This document shows, in pieces, positions 50,525 through 58,932 of a stretch of 64,000 bases of DNA (positions are counted from its first letter, which is position 1; every line of letters begins with the position of its first letter). Both the position numbers and the translations under genes were made by a program. Below the pieces are notes generated by a model. That model was not told where the DNA came from and searched no databases. It saw only the letters and a program-made list of their open reading frames with translations. The stretch is from positions 1 through 64,000 of the forward strand of contig NZ_LQIU01000067.1 of the NCBI RefSeq assembly GCF_001499995.1, read 5' to 3'. The stretch is from Mycobacterium sp. IS-1496 (lineage in GTDB: Bacteria > Actinomycetota > Actinomycetes > Mycobacteriales > Mycobacteriaceae).

Positions 50525-50599
50525 CGGCAACTCCTCACATAGTGGTGTCTGGGTCAGCGTAGGAGATCACCCATCTGCCGCGGTGCGTAGGCTCAGGCC

Positions 50600-51088
50600 A
50601 TGCGGCTCGTCCCGGCAGTGCTCATGTCCGCAGGTCTTCTCCTCACCGGCTGCGGCTGGAGTCCACCGGGTGCCGCGCCGCCCGAACCCGACACCTGCAC
50701 ACCGCAGGACGGACCGACCCCGGACACGGTGCAGCGGGAGATCAGCGGCACACCGCCTGCCGCTCCCGGCGCGACCTGGACCGAAGTGGCCAACGGCCAC
50801 ACCACCGACTGCCGTCTGTACTGGGTGCAGATCGGTCCGACCGCCGCGGCGCCCGACAGCCCCCAGCAGGTGCTCTTCTTCTCCGGCAACACGCCGTTGG
50901 GCCCGGCCACCCCCGAGCCGCGGCCCTACGTCTCGGTGCTGCCGACCGGCGAGGACACCGTCACGGTGCAGTACCAGTGGCGCCAGGGCGACGAGGCACC
51001 CTGCTGCCCAACGGGTATCGGCACCGTGCGGTTCCGCATCGGAGGAGACGGCAAGCTCGAGGCCGCCGACCCGATCCCGAACGGTTAG
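50600..51088 (+). CDS. lppP: Lipoprotein LppP
   Basis: A 162-residue lipoprotein with signal peptide and lipobox MRLVPAVLMSAGLLLTGCGW (Cys18 would be lipidated). The body has WTEVANGHTTDCRLYWVQIG, QQVLFFSGNTPLGPATPEP, DTVTVQYQWRQGDEAPCCPT and GIGTVRFRIGGDGKLEA, closely matching M. tuberculosis LppP (Rv2330c) as I recall it. It is cell-surface anchored; the biochemical role is unknown. Its stop overlaps the stop of the convergent acyl-CoA dehydrogenase gene by 4 bp. Confidence 0.88.
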   Translation: MRLVPAVLMSAGLLLTGCGWSPPGAAPPEPDTCTPQDGPTPDTVQREISGTPPAAPGATWTEVANGHTTDCRLYWVQIGPTAAAPDSPQQVLFFSGNTPLGPATPEPRPYVSVLPTGEDTVTVQYQWRQGDEAPCCPTGIGTVRFRIGGDGKLEAADPIPNG

Positions 51089-53022
51089 GCCGGTTCGGGC
51101 GACAGCAGCTCGTTCGGGTCCATCATCGCGGCGTAGCGCAGTTGCTCGGGCACGCCGAAGCCGTCCACCAGCGTCTCGGCGTACGGTCGCAGCGAGCGGC
51201 AGCGTTCGTTGATCCCGCGGGTGACGGCCTTGGCGCGCTCGGTGGACAGGAAGCGGTGTTCGATGAACCACGCCTTGTCCTCTTCGATCACCGACAGCGC
51301 ATACAGATCGCAGACCATGCCGAGTATGCGCTTGGCCTCCTCGTCCGGGCACGCGTCGATCCCGGCGACGAACGCTTCGAGGATGATCCGTTCGATATGG
51401 GCCTGTGCGGTGTGCAGCACGTGGTCCTGCACGGCGTTGAACGCGTCGAAGGCGGACATCTCCTTGGACTTGCTCTGCAGCCGACGGGCCACCGACGACA
51501 GCAGGTACTCCTCGCGGTCCTCGAACATCTGCACCTGGGTGCCCCGGTTGAACAGGCTGCCCTCTTCCTCGTTGTCCTGGCGGGTGTCGAGGATGGTCTG
51601 CATGATCGTCTCGGCCGCAGTGCGTTTCATCACCCGCGTGCCGACGGTGTTGGCCGCGAAGCGCACCCACTCGACCGGGCTCATGCCCTTGACGTCGTCG
51701 GCGTACGCGGTCAGCAGTTCCTTGGCGACCAGCTGGGTGAGCACGTGGTTGTCACCCTCGAAGGTGGTGAACACGTCGATGTCGCCGCGCAACCCGATGA
51801 GCCGGTTCTCGGCGAGGTAGCCGGCGCCGCCGCACGCCTCGCGCGCCTCCTGGATCGCCCGGCTGGCATGCCACGTGTTGGCCGCCTTGAGACCGGCCGC
51901 GCGGGCCTCCAGTTCGCGCTGCTCCTCCGCGTCGGGATTCTCGGCGCTCTGCAGTTCGTGGCATTTGGCGACGAGTTCGTTCTGCGCGAACTGCAGCGCG
52001 TACGAGCGGGCGATCAGCGGCAGCAGCCTGCGCTGGTGCACGAGGTAGTCCATGATGACGACCTCGTCGCCGTCGGGAGCGGAGAACTGCTTGCGCTGCA
52101 TCGCATACCGGGTCGCGATGTCGAGGGCAACGCGCGCCGCGGCCGCCCCGCTGCCACCGACGGTGACCCGGCCCCGGATCAACGTGCCGAGCATCGTGAA
52201 GAAGCGCCGGTTGGGGTTCTCGATGGGCGAGGTGTAGGTGCCGTCCGCGGCGACGTCGCCGTAGCGGTTCAGCAGGTTCTCGCGCGGCACCCGGACGTTG
52301 TCGAAGACGATGCGGCCGTTGTCGACACCGGGTAGACCGCCCTTGTAGTCGCAGTCCGACGTGGTGACGCCGGGCATGTCGTTGCCGTCCTCGTCACGGA
52401 TCGGCACCAGCACGCAGTGCACGCCGTGGTTGACCGGCTCGCCACCCTCGTGGGTGATCAGCTGCGCGAAAACCGCTGCCATGCGGGCGGTTTGGGCCGC
52501 ACCGCCGATGTAGTCCTTGCGGGCGGTCGGGGTGGGGGAGTTCACGACGAACTCCTGGGTGTCCGGGTCGTAGGTGGCCGTGGTCTCGAGAGACTGGACG
52601 TCGCTGCCGTGTCCGGTCTCGGTCATCGCGAAACAGCCGAGCAGGTCACAGTCGATGATGGCCTTGACGTACTGCTCGTGATGGCGTTCGGTCCCCAGGT
52701 TCTCCACCGCACCGCCGAACAGACCCCACTGCACGCCGGCCTTGACCATCAGAGACAGGTCGCTCATCGCCAGCATCTCGATCTGGGTGATGGCGGCGCC
52801 GACGTTGCCGTTGCCGCCGTGCTCCTTGGCGAAGCCGTCCTCGGCGGCACCCTCGGCGGCCATGATCCGCAACTGTTCGTTCACCTTGGTGCGGGCGATC
52901 ACCGTGTTCGGTGTGTAGTGCGGTTTGAAGACCTCGTGAGAGAGTTTCCCCCGCATGTCGTTCTTCACGTCACGCCAGCGGCCGTCGAGGGCGTTTCGCA
53001 GATGCTCCGCAGTGGTGGTCAT
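51085..53022 (-). CDS. Large acyl-CoA dehydrogenase (acyl-CoA-oxidase-like layout)
   Basis: A 645-residue FAD enzyme, much longer than the usual 380-400 residues and resembling acyl-CoA oxidases in layout. The dehydrogenase core shows CFAMTETGHGSDVQSLETTA, the FAD-contact region RGRVTVGGSGAAAARVALDI and EACGGAGYLAENRLIGLRGD followed by DVFTTFEGDNHVL. A C-terminal domain of about 200 residues is added. It would oxidise an acyl-CoA of unknown chain. The start MTTTAEHLRNAL at 53022 was chosen; the frame extends 45 bp upstream across iron-box DNA. It is divergent from the VIT1/CCC1 gene. Confidence 0.88.
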   Translation of the reverse strand: MTTTAEHLRNALDGRWRDVKNDMRGKLSHEVFKPHYTPNTVIARTKVNEQLRIMAAEGAAEDGFAKEHGGNGNVGAAITQIEMLAMSDLSLMVKAGVQWGLFGGAVENLGTERHHEQYVKAIIDCDLLGCFAMTETGHGSDVQSLETTATYDPDTQEFVVNSPTPTARKDYIGGAAQTARMAAVFAQLITHEGGEPVNHGVHCVLVPIRDEDGNDMPGVTTSDCDYKGGLPGVDNGRIVFDNVRVPRENLLNRYGDVAADGTYTSPIENPNRRFFTMLGTLIRGRVTVGGSGAAAARVALDIATRYAMQRKQFSAPDGDEVVIMDYLVHQRRLLPLIARSYALQFAQNELVAKCHELQSAENPDAEEQRELEARAAGLKAANTWHASRAIQEAREACGGAGYLAENRLIGLRGDIDVFTTFEGDNHVLTQLVAKELLTAYADDVKGMSPVEWVRFAANTVGTRVMKRTAAETIMQTILDTRQDNEEEGSLFNRGTQVQMFEDREEYLLSSVARRLQSKSKEMSAFDAFNAVQDHVLHTAQAHIERIILEAFVAGIDACPDEEAKRILGMVCDLYALSVIEEDKAWFIEHRFLSTERAKAVTRGINERCRSLRPYAETLVDGFGVPEQLRYAAMMDPNELLSPEPA

Positions 53023-53071
53023 ACCTGACGGTAACCCGCTATCCATTGCGCGAAACTGTGATATCACGAAC

Positions 53072-53090
53072 CCAGGTCAGCCTTACGTGA
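53072..53090. promoter_or_regulatory. IdeR iron box 5-like site, upstream of the VIT1/CCC1 gene
   Basis: CCAGGTCAGCCTTACGTGA matches 13 of 19 iron-box positions, as well as the mbtA-mbtB boxes do. It lies 32 bp before the ATG of the metal transporter and 49 bp before the acyl-CoA dehydrogenase start on the other strand. The outer bases are poor, so binding is plausible but not certain. Confidence 0.5.
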
Positions 53091-53122
53091 ATGTCACCAT
53101 CTGGCAGGCGTTCAATGTCTCC

Positions 53123-53860
53123 ATGACGGATTCCGAGCGGCACGATCCGGTATCGCCGACGGGCATGCCCCACACGGTCGACCATCAACACGCCGACGTC
53201 TCCGGAGGATGGTTGCGCGCGGCCACCTTCGGGGCGATGGACGGACTGGTCAGCAACACCGCACTGATCGCCGGTGTGGCCGCGAGCGCGAACGCGCAGA
53301 CCGTCGTCCTCAGCGGTGTGGCCGGGCTGCTGGCCGGCGCGTTCTCGATGGCGCTCGGCGAGTACACGTCGGTCCAGACGGCCAACGAACAGATCGACTC
53401 CGAGGTCCGCCTCGAGCGGCGGTCGTTCCGCAAGCAGCCCCAGGCCGAACAGGACGAGCTGGTCCACATGCTCGTGGAGATGGGCATGAGCGACGAGACC
53501 GCTCGTACGGCTTCCGAGGAGATCCACCGCGATGAGAGCCGGGCGCTGAACTTCCACCTCGTCCAGGAACTCGGCGTCCATCCGGAGGAGAAGCCGTCGC
53601 CGTGGGTGGCGGCCGGTTCGTCGTTCGTCATGTTCGCGATCGGCGCGATCATCCCGCTCATCCCGTACCTGCTCGGCTACGAGTCACTGTGGGCCGGTCT
53701 GCTGTTCGGCGGGATCGGGTTGCTGATCGCCGGCGCCACCGCCGCGCGGTTCACCCGCAAACCCGTCGCATTCGCAGGAATCCGGCAGCTCGGTCTCGGG
53801 GCGATCGCGATCGCGGCGACCTACGCAGTCGGTCTGCTGATCGGCACGACGGTCACTTAG
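53123..53860 (+). CDS. VIT1/CCC1-family Fe(II)/Mn(II) transporter
   Basis: A 245-residue protein with the VIT1/CCC1 pattern: TM1 with ATFGAMDGLVSNTALIAGVA, TM2 with GLLAGAFSMALGEYTSVQTA, a charged cytosolic segment of about 80 residues (QPQAEQDELVHMLVEMGMSD), then three more helices (FVMFAIGAIIPLIPYLLGYE and others). Family members move iron or manganese out of the cytosol. ATG 53123 was chosen. The iron-box-like site just upstream links it to iron control. It is convergent with the marR gene. Confidence 0.88.
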   Translation: MTDSERHDPVSPTGMPHTVDHQHADVSGGWLRAATFGAMDGLVSNTALIAGVAASANAQTVVLSGVAGLLAGAFSMALGEYTSVQTANEQIDSEVRLERRSFRKQPQAEQDELVHMLVEMGMSDETARTASEEIHRDESRALNFHLVQELGVHPEEKPSPWVAAGSSFVMFAIGAIIPLIPYLLGYESLWAGLLFGGIGLLIAGATAARFTRKPVAFAGIRQLGLGAIAIAATYAVGLLIGTTVT

Positions 53861-53938
53861 CTCTCGCCACGACGGAGGCGAAGGCAACGGCCCAGACGGC
53901 TTTGGGTTGACGCTACATCGGCGGGCAACTCCTGTCTG

Positions 53939-54397
53939 TCAGCTGTCGGTCTGGGCGAGCAACCGCTTGATGACGTCGACGGCGGCGGCGAGCGTCCGGC
54001 GGTCTTCCGGTGAGAGCTGGGCCAGCCGCGGGTCGATCGCCGCGGCACGGTCGATGCGGGCCTGGGCGAGCACCTTCCTGCCCTCGTCGGTGATGCGGAT
54101 CAACACCGCCCGCGCATCCAGCGGGTCGGTGGTTCGCGAGACCAGGCCGGCGTCTTCGAGCCGGCGCACCTGCGTGGTCATGGTGGGCTGCGAACAGTGG
54201 TCGAGGGTGGCAAGGTCGGAGATCCGTGCCTCGCCCTGGTCCTCGATCGTCGACAACAGCCGGGCCTGCGCCCAGGGCAGCGGTAGCCGCGTGCGCTGGG
54301 TGGCCAACCGGTTGAGCCGGGCGACGACGGCGAGCAGATCGCCGCCGAGGTCTTCGCCGCCCGCCGTGGGGGAACCCTCGGCGGCAGGTGTGGTCAT
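53939..54397 (-). CDS. MarR-family transcriptional regulator, Rv2327-like
   Basis: A 152-residue winged-helix protein starting MTTPAAEGSPTAGGEDLGGD (ATG 54397; ATG 54406 adds three residues). The DNA-binding part reads LPWAQARLLSTIEDQGEARI, CSQPTMTTQVRRLEDAGLVS and the wing RTTDPLDARAVLIRITDEGR. It is divergent from an ECF transporter operon, the same pair as Rv2327/Rv2326c, so it probably controls that transporter and itself. A palindrome lies between them. Confidence 0.9.
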   Translation of the reverse strand: MTTPAAEGSPTAGGEDLGGDLLAVVARLNRLATQRTRLPLPWAQARLLSTIEDQGEARISDLATLDHCSQPTMTTQVRRLEDAGLVSRTTDPLDARAVLIRITDEGRKVLAQARIDRAAAIDPRLAQLSPEDRRTLAAAVDVIKRLLAQTDS

Positions 54398-54410
54398 GCG
54401 CACCATGGTA

Positions 54411-54425
54411 CATAGAAAAACTATG
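54411..54425. promoter_or_regulatory. Candidate MarR operator palindrome
   Basis: CATAGAAAAACTATG is a perfect inverted repeat (CATAG arms, 5-bp A-tract spacer), which is unusually AT-rich for this genome. It lies 14 bp upstream of the marR ATG and 65 bp before the transporter ATG. Size and symmetry suit a MarR dimer. Confidence 0.55.
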
Positions 54426-54489
54426 CAGTCTAGGCTGTTCGTCGCCCCGGGCACGCGGGCCCGCCGGGGCCGACTGGCAGAATCGGGTG

Positions 54490-56538
54490 ATGACCGCAAC
54501 CCCGACGCCGAGCCAGGCTCGCCGCGCCGGATCGTTGCAGCCCGGGGAACTGGCCCAGGCGTCCGTGATGGCCGCCCTGTGCGCGGCGACGGCGATCATC
54601 GCCGTGGTCGTGCCGTTCGCCGCCGCGCTGTCCCTGCTCGGCACCGTGCCGATGGGTTTGCTGGCCTATCGCTACCGCCTGCGGGTGCTACTGGCCGCCA
54701 CCGTCGCGGGCGCCACCATCGCGTTCCTGATCGCGGGCATGGGCGGGATGATGTCGGTGATCGACTGCGCCTACATCGGCGGTCTGACCGGCATCGTCAA
54801 ACGGCGCGGCCGTGGCACGCCCACCGTGTTCGTGGCCGCCCTGATCGCCGGTACCGCCTTCGGAGCGGCCGCCGTCGCCGCGCTCGCCGTCCTCTCACGG
54901 CTGCGGAACCTGATCTTCGATTCGCTGACCGCCAACGTCAACGGCGTCGCCGCGGTCCTGTCCCGCATCCCCGACATGGAGGGCACGGCCGAACGGCTCA
55001 AACGCGACTTCGCGACCGCGCTGGACTACTGGCCGCTGGTCATCGGGGGGTCCGGGATCCTCAGCATCACCATGGTGACGCTGGTCGGGTGGTGGGCGCT
55101 GTCGCGGGTCCTCGGCCGCCTCGTCAGCATCCCGGACGTACACAAACTCGAGGCCGCCGCCGAGAGCGGGTCCGTCGCACCGGTTCCGACGAACCTGCGC
55201 GACGTGCGGTTCCGCTATCCCAACACCGGGCAGGACGCCCTGGGTCCGGTGTCCCTGACGGTCGGGCCCGGCGAACACGTCGCGGTCACCGGCGCCAACG
55301 GATCGGGCAAGACGACGCTGATGCTCGTGCTGGCGGGCCGGGAGCCGACCGCGGGCACCGTCGAGCGCCCAGGTGCGGTCGGCCTGGGGCGGCTGGGCGG
55401 CACCGCGGTGGTCATGCAGCACCCGGAGAGTCAGGTGCTGGGCACCCGCGTGGCCGACGACGTCGTCTGGGGTCTGCCGCCCGGTACGAAGACCGACGTG
55501 CCCAGGCTGCTGTCCGAGGTGGGCCTCGACGGTATGGAGGAGCGCGACACCGGTGGGCTCTCCGGTGGCGAACTACAGCGGCTCGCCGTGGCCGCCGCGC
55601 TGGCCCGCGAACCCTCGCTGCTCATCGCCGACGAGGTCACCAGCATGGTCGACCAGCAGGGCCGCGACGGTCTCATCCAGGTGCTTTCGGGGCTGACCGA
55701 ACACCACGACATGTCCCTGGTGCACATCACCCATTACAACGACGAGGCCGGGGTCGCCGACCGCACGATCAACCTCACCGGCAACGGCGGCGCGGCCGAC
55801 AACACCGAGATGGTCGAGACCGCCGACGCACCGGCGGGCACCACGCCCGTCGCCGACACCGGCGCCGCACCGGTCCTCGAACTGACCGGTGTCGGTCATG
55901 AGTACGCCACCGGCACCCCGTGGGCCAAGACGGCGTTGCGCGACATCGAGTTCACGGTGCCCGAGGGTGACGGCCTGCTGATCCACGGGCTCAACGGCTC
56001 CGGGAAGTCGACGCTGGCCTGGATCATGGCGGGGTTGACCGTTCCAACCACCGGCAGCTGCCTGCTCGACGGCCGACCCGTGTCCGACCAGGTCGGCGCC
56101 GTCGCCATCTCGTTCCAGGCCGCGCGCCTGCAGCTGATGCGCAGCCACGTCGGCCGGGAGATCGCCTCGGCCGCGGGGTTCTCCCACCATGACCACGACC
56201 GCGTCCGGCAGGCGCTCGCGACGGTCGGGCTGGACGCGACGATGGCCGACCGGCGCATCGACCAGCTCAGCGGTGGGCAGATGCGCCGGGTCGTGCTCGC
56301 CGGACTGCTGGCCCGCAAACCGCGGGCGCTGATCCTCGACGAACCGCTGGCCGGGCTGGACGCGGCCAGTCAGCGCGGGCTGCTGCGGCTGGTCACCGAT
56401 CTGCGGCGCAACGCCGGGCTCACGGTGATCGTCATCTCGCACGATTTCTCCGGGCTCGAGGAGCTGTGCCCGCGGACCCTGCATCTGCGCGACGGGCTGC
56501 TCGCGCCCGCTTCGGCGACTGCGGGCGGTGTGTCGTGA
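54490..56538 (+). CDS. ECF-type transporter: fused S component and two ATPase domains, Rv2326c-like
   Basis: A 682-residue fusion. The first 210 residues are membrane-spanning (ASVMAALCAATAIIAVVVPF and others) and resemble a substrate-binding S component. Two ABC ATPases follow: the first with Walker A GANGSGKTT (268-276), signature LSGGELQRL and LLIADEVTSM; the second with GLNGSGKST (500-508), LSGGQMRRV and LILDEPLAGLD. The substrate is unknown; such systems usually import vitamins or metal ions. Overlaps the EcfT-like gene by 4 nt. Confidence 0.88.
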   Translation: MTATPTPSQARRAGSLQPGELAQASVMAALCAATAIIAVVVPFAAALSLLGTVPMGLLAYRYRLRVLLAATVAGATIAFLIAGMGGMMSVIDCAYIGGLTGIVKRRGRGTPTVFVAALIAGTAFGAAAVAALAVLSRLRNLIFDSLTANVNGVAAVLSRIPDMEGTAERLKRDFATALDYWPLVIGGSGILSITMVTLVGWWALSRVLGRLVSIPDVHKLEAAAESGSVAPVPTNLRDVRFRYPNTGQDALGPVSLTVGPGEHVAVTGANGSGKTTLMLVLAGREPTAGTVERPGAVGLGRLGGTAVVMQHPESQVLGTRVADDVVWGLPPGTKTDVPRLLSEVGLDGMEERDTGGLSGGELQRLAVAAALAREPSLLIADEVTSMVDQQGRDGLIQVLSGLTEHHDMSLVHITHYNDEAGVADRTINLTGNGGAADNTEMVETADAPAGTTPVADTGAAPVLELTGVGHEYATGTPWAKTALRDIEFTVPEGDGLLIHGLNGSGKSTLAWIMAGLTVPTTGSCLLDGRPVSDQVGAVAISFQAARLQLMRSHVGREIASAAGFSHHDHDRVRQALATVGLDATMADRRIDQLSGGQMRRVVLAGLLARKPRALILDEPLAGLDAASQRGLLRLVTDLRRNAGLTVIVISHDFSGLEELCPRTLHLRDGLLAPASATAGGVS

Positions 56539-57377
56539 CCGCGCCCGCCCGCAAGCCGCGCCGGCCGGTGGTGCTGCTGCGCCCGGTACCGGGGCGCTCG
56601 GTCATCCACGACCTGTGGGCCGGCACCAAGCTCATCGCGGTCGCCGCGATCGGGGTGCTGCTCACCTTCTATCCGGGCTGGGTGCCGATCGCCGCGGTCG
56701 GGGCACTGGTGCTCGTGGCGGCGCGGCTGGCGCACATCCCGCGCGGGACGCTGCCGTCCATCCCGGCCTGGTTGTGGGGTCTGCTGTTCCTGGGCGGGTT
56801 GACGGCCACCTTCGGTGGCGGTGATCCGGTCGTCGCGCTCGGGTCGGTCGAGGTCGGGCTCGGCGGCCTGTTCAACTTTCTGCGCATCACCGCGTTGTCG
56901 ATCGTGCTGCTCGGTCTGGGCGCGATGGTGTCGTGGACGACCAACGTCGCCGAGATCGCCCCCGCGGTGGCCAAACTGGGCCGCCCGCTGCGGGCGGTCC
57001 GGATCCCGATCGACGACTGGGCGGTCGCGATCGCGCTGGCGCTGCGGGCGTTCCCGATGCTCATCGACGAGTTCGCGACGCTGTATGCGGCGCGGCGGCT
57101 CCGCCCCAAACAGCACCTGTCGAGCCGCAAGGCCCGCCGCAAGCGGTGGCTGATCGAGATCGTCGACCTGCTCGCCGCGGCGGTCACGGCCGCGTTGCGC
57201 CGCGCCGACGAGATGGGCGATGCGATCACCGCCCGCGGCGGAACGGGTCAGATCTCGGCCGCCCCGTCGGGACCCAAGGCGCGTGACTGGATCACCCTGG
57301 CGGTCATCGTCGTGGTGTGCGGCGCCGCGCTGGCCGTGGAATTGACCGTGCTGCCGACGAGTTCGGCGCCCACCTGA
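56535..57377 (+). CDS. ECF transporter transmembrane T component (CbiQ/EcfT-like), Rv2325c-like
   Basis: A 280-residue membrane protein with several hydrophobic helices and the coupling region AIALALRAFPMLIDEFATLY followed by AARRLRP, plus LRRADEMGDAITARGG; the A-R-G coupling-helix pattern of EcfT proteins. It would join the two ATPase domains of the preceding fusion to the S component. GTG 56535 overlaps the previous stop by 4 nt. Confidence 0.88.
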   Translation: MTAPARKPRRPVVLLRPVPGRSVIHDLWAGTKLIAVAAIGVLLTFYPGWVPIAAVGALVLVAARLAHIPRGTLPSIPAWLWGLLFLGGLTATFGGGDPVVALGSVEVGLGGLFNFLRITALSIVLLGLGAMVSWTTNVAEIAPAVAKLGRPLRAVRIPIDDWAVAIALALRAFPMLIDEFATLYAARRLRPKQHLSSRKARRKRWLIEIVDLLAAAVTAALRRADEMGDAITARGGTGQISAAPSGPKARDWITLAVIVVVCGAALAVELTVLPTSSAPT

Positions 57378-57414
57378 TCGGTGTCGACACCGGATCGCCA
57401 TTACGGTGGAGCGC

Positions 57415-58932
57415 GTGCCAGCGCCCCGACGTGTCGACGCCGACTTCCTCGCCCTGCCACGACAGCACCTGGCCGACGCCGCGCTGTCGGCTGCGCTGGC
57501 GGCCGGGGCGACCTACGCCGACCTGAGGATCCACGCGATCACCAGTGAACTGGTGCAGCTGCGCGACGGCGAACTGGAGACCGCCGTCATCGACCGCGAG
57601 ATCGGGCTGGCGGTGCGGGTGATCGTCGACGGCACGTGGGGGTTCGCCTCGCACGCCGAACTCGACCCGGCCGTGGCCGCCGACACCGCGCGGCGGGCGG
57701 TCGCCGTGGCCAGGACGTTGGCGCCGCTCAACGCCGAACGCATCGAGCTCGCACCCGAACCGGTGTACCGCGACGTCACCTGGGTGTCGGACTACCGCGT
57801 CGACCCGTTCACGGTGCCTGCCGACGAGAAGATCGCCGTGCTGGGCGAGTACTCCGGACGGCTGCTCGCCGCGGACGGGGTCGACCACGTGTCGGCCGGT
57901 CTGCACACCGCCAAGGAGCAGACGTTCTACGCCGACACGTTCGGCTCGTCGATCACCCAGCAGCGGGTCCGGGTGCTGCCGACGCTGGACGCCGTCTCCG
58001 TCGACGCCGCCGCGGGCACGTTCGAGACCATGCGCACGCTGGCCCCGCCCACCGCGCGCGGCTGGGAGGTCGTCGCCGGTGACGAGGTCTGGGACTGGAC
58101 CGGCGAACTCGCGCAGTTGCCGGCCCTGCTCGCCGAGAAGGTCAAGGCTCCCAGCGTGGCCGCCGGCCCCACCGATCTGGTGATCGACCCCTCCAACCTG
58201 TGGCTGACGATTCACGAATCCATCGGCCACGCCACCGAGTACGACCGGGCCATCGGCTACGAGGCCGCCTACGCCGGTACGTCGTTCGCCACCCCCGACA
58301 AGCTCGGCACGATGCGGTACGGGTCACCGGTGATGAACGTGACCGCCGACCGCACGGTCGAATACGGCCTGGCGTCAATCGGTTTCGACGACGAAGGGGT
58401 GCGCGCCCAGAGCTGGGACCTGGTGCGCGACGGCGTCTTCGTCGGCTATCAGCTCGACCGGGTCTTCGCCCCGCGCCTCGGCGTGGCGCGGTCCAACGGA
58501 TGCTCCTACGCGGACTCGCCGCACCACGTGCCGATCCAGCGGATGGCGAACGTGTCGCTGCAGCCGGCGGCCGAGGACGTCAGCACCGACGAGCTCATCG
58601 CCCGCGTCGAGGACGGCCTCTACATCGTCGGCGACAAGAGCTGGTCTATCGACATGCAGCGCTACAACTTCCAGTTCACCGGTCAGCGGTTCTTCCGGAT
58701 CCGCGACGGCCGCCTCGACGGTCAGGTGCGTGATGTGGCGTATCAGGCGACGACACTGGAGTTCTGGGGTGCGCTCGAGGCGGTCGGCGGACCGTCGACG
58801 TGGCGGCTCGGCGGGGCACTCAATTGCGGGAAGGCGCAGCCTGGGCAGGTGGCGGCGGTCAGCCACGGCTGTCCGTCGGCGCTCTTCCGGGGGATCAACG
58901 TGCTCAACACGCGGGCGGAGGCGGGCCAGTGA
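57415..58932 (+). CDS. TldD-like metalloprotease subunit, Rv2315c-like
   Basis: A 505-residue TldD/PmbA-family protein. The zinc motif HESIGH is at 267-272 (WLTIHESIGHATEYDRAIGY), followed by GTSFATPDKLGTMRYGS and YSAD-like CSYADSPHHVPIQRM. TldD carries the catalytic zinc in the TldD/TldE pair, which degrades unfolded peptides and processes some modified peptides. GTG 57415 is preferred to GTG 57406. It overlaps the tldE-like gene by 4 nt. Confidence 0.9.
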   Translation: MPAPRRVDADFLALPRQHLADAALSAALAAGATYADLRIHAITSELVQLRDGELETAVIDREIGLAVRVIVDGTWGFASHAELDPAVAADTARRAVAVARTLAPLNAERIELAPEPVYRDVTWVSDYRVDPFTVPADEKIAVLGEYSGRLLAADGVDHVSAGLHTAKEQTFYADTFGSSITQQRVRVLPTLDAVSVDAAAGTFETMRTLAPPTARGWEVVAGDEVWDWTGELAQLPALLAEKVKAPSVAAGPTDLVIDPSNLWLTIHESIGHATEYDRAIGYEAAYAGTSFATPDKLGTMRYGSPVMNVTADRTVEYGLASIGFDDEGVRAQSWDLVRDGVFVGYQLDRVFAPRLGVARSNGCSYADSPHHVPIQRMANVSLQPAAEDVSTDELIARVEDGLYIVGDKSWSIDMQRYNFQFTGQRFFRIRDGRLDGQVRDVAYQATTLEFWGALEAVGGPSTWRLGGALNCGKAQPGQVAAVSHGCPSALFRGINVLNTRAEAGQ

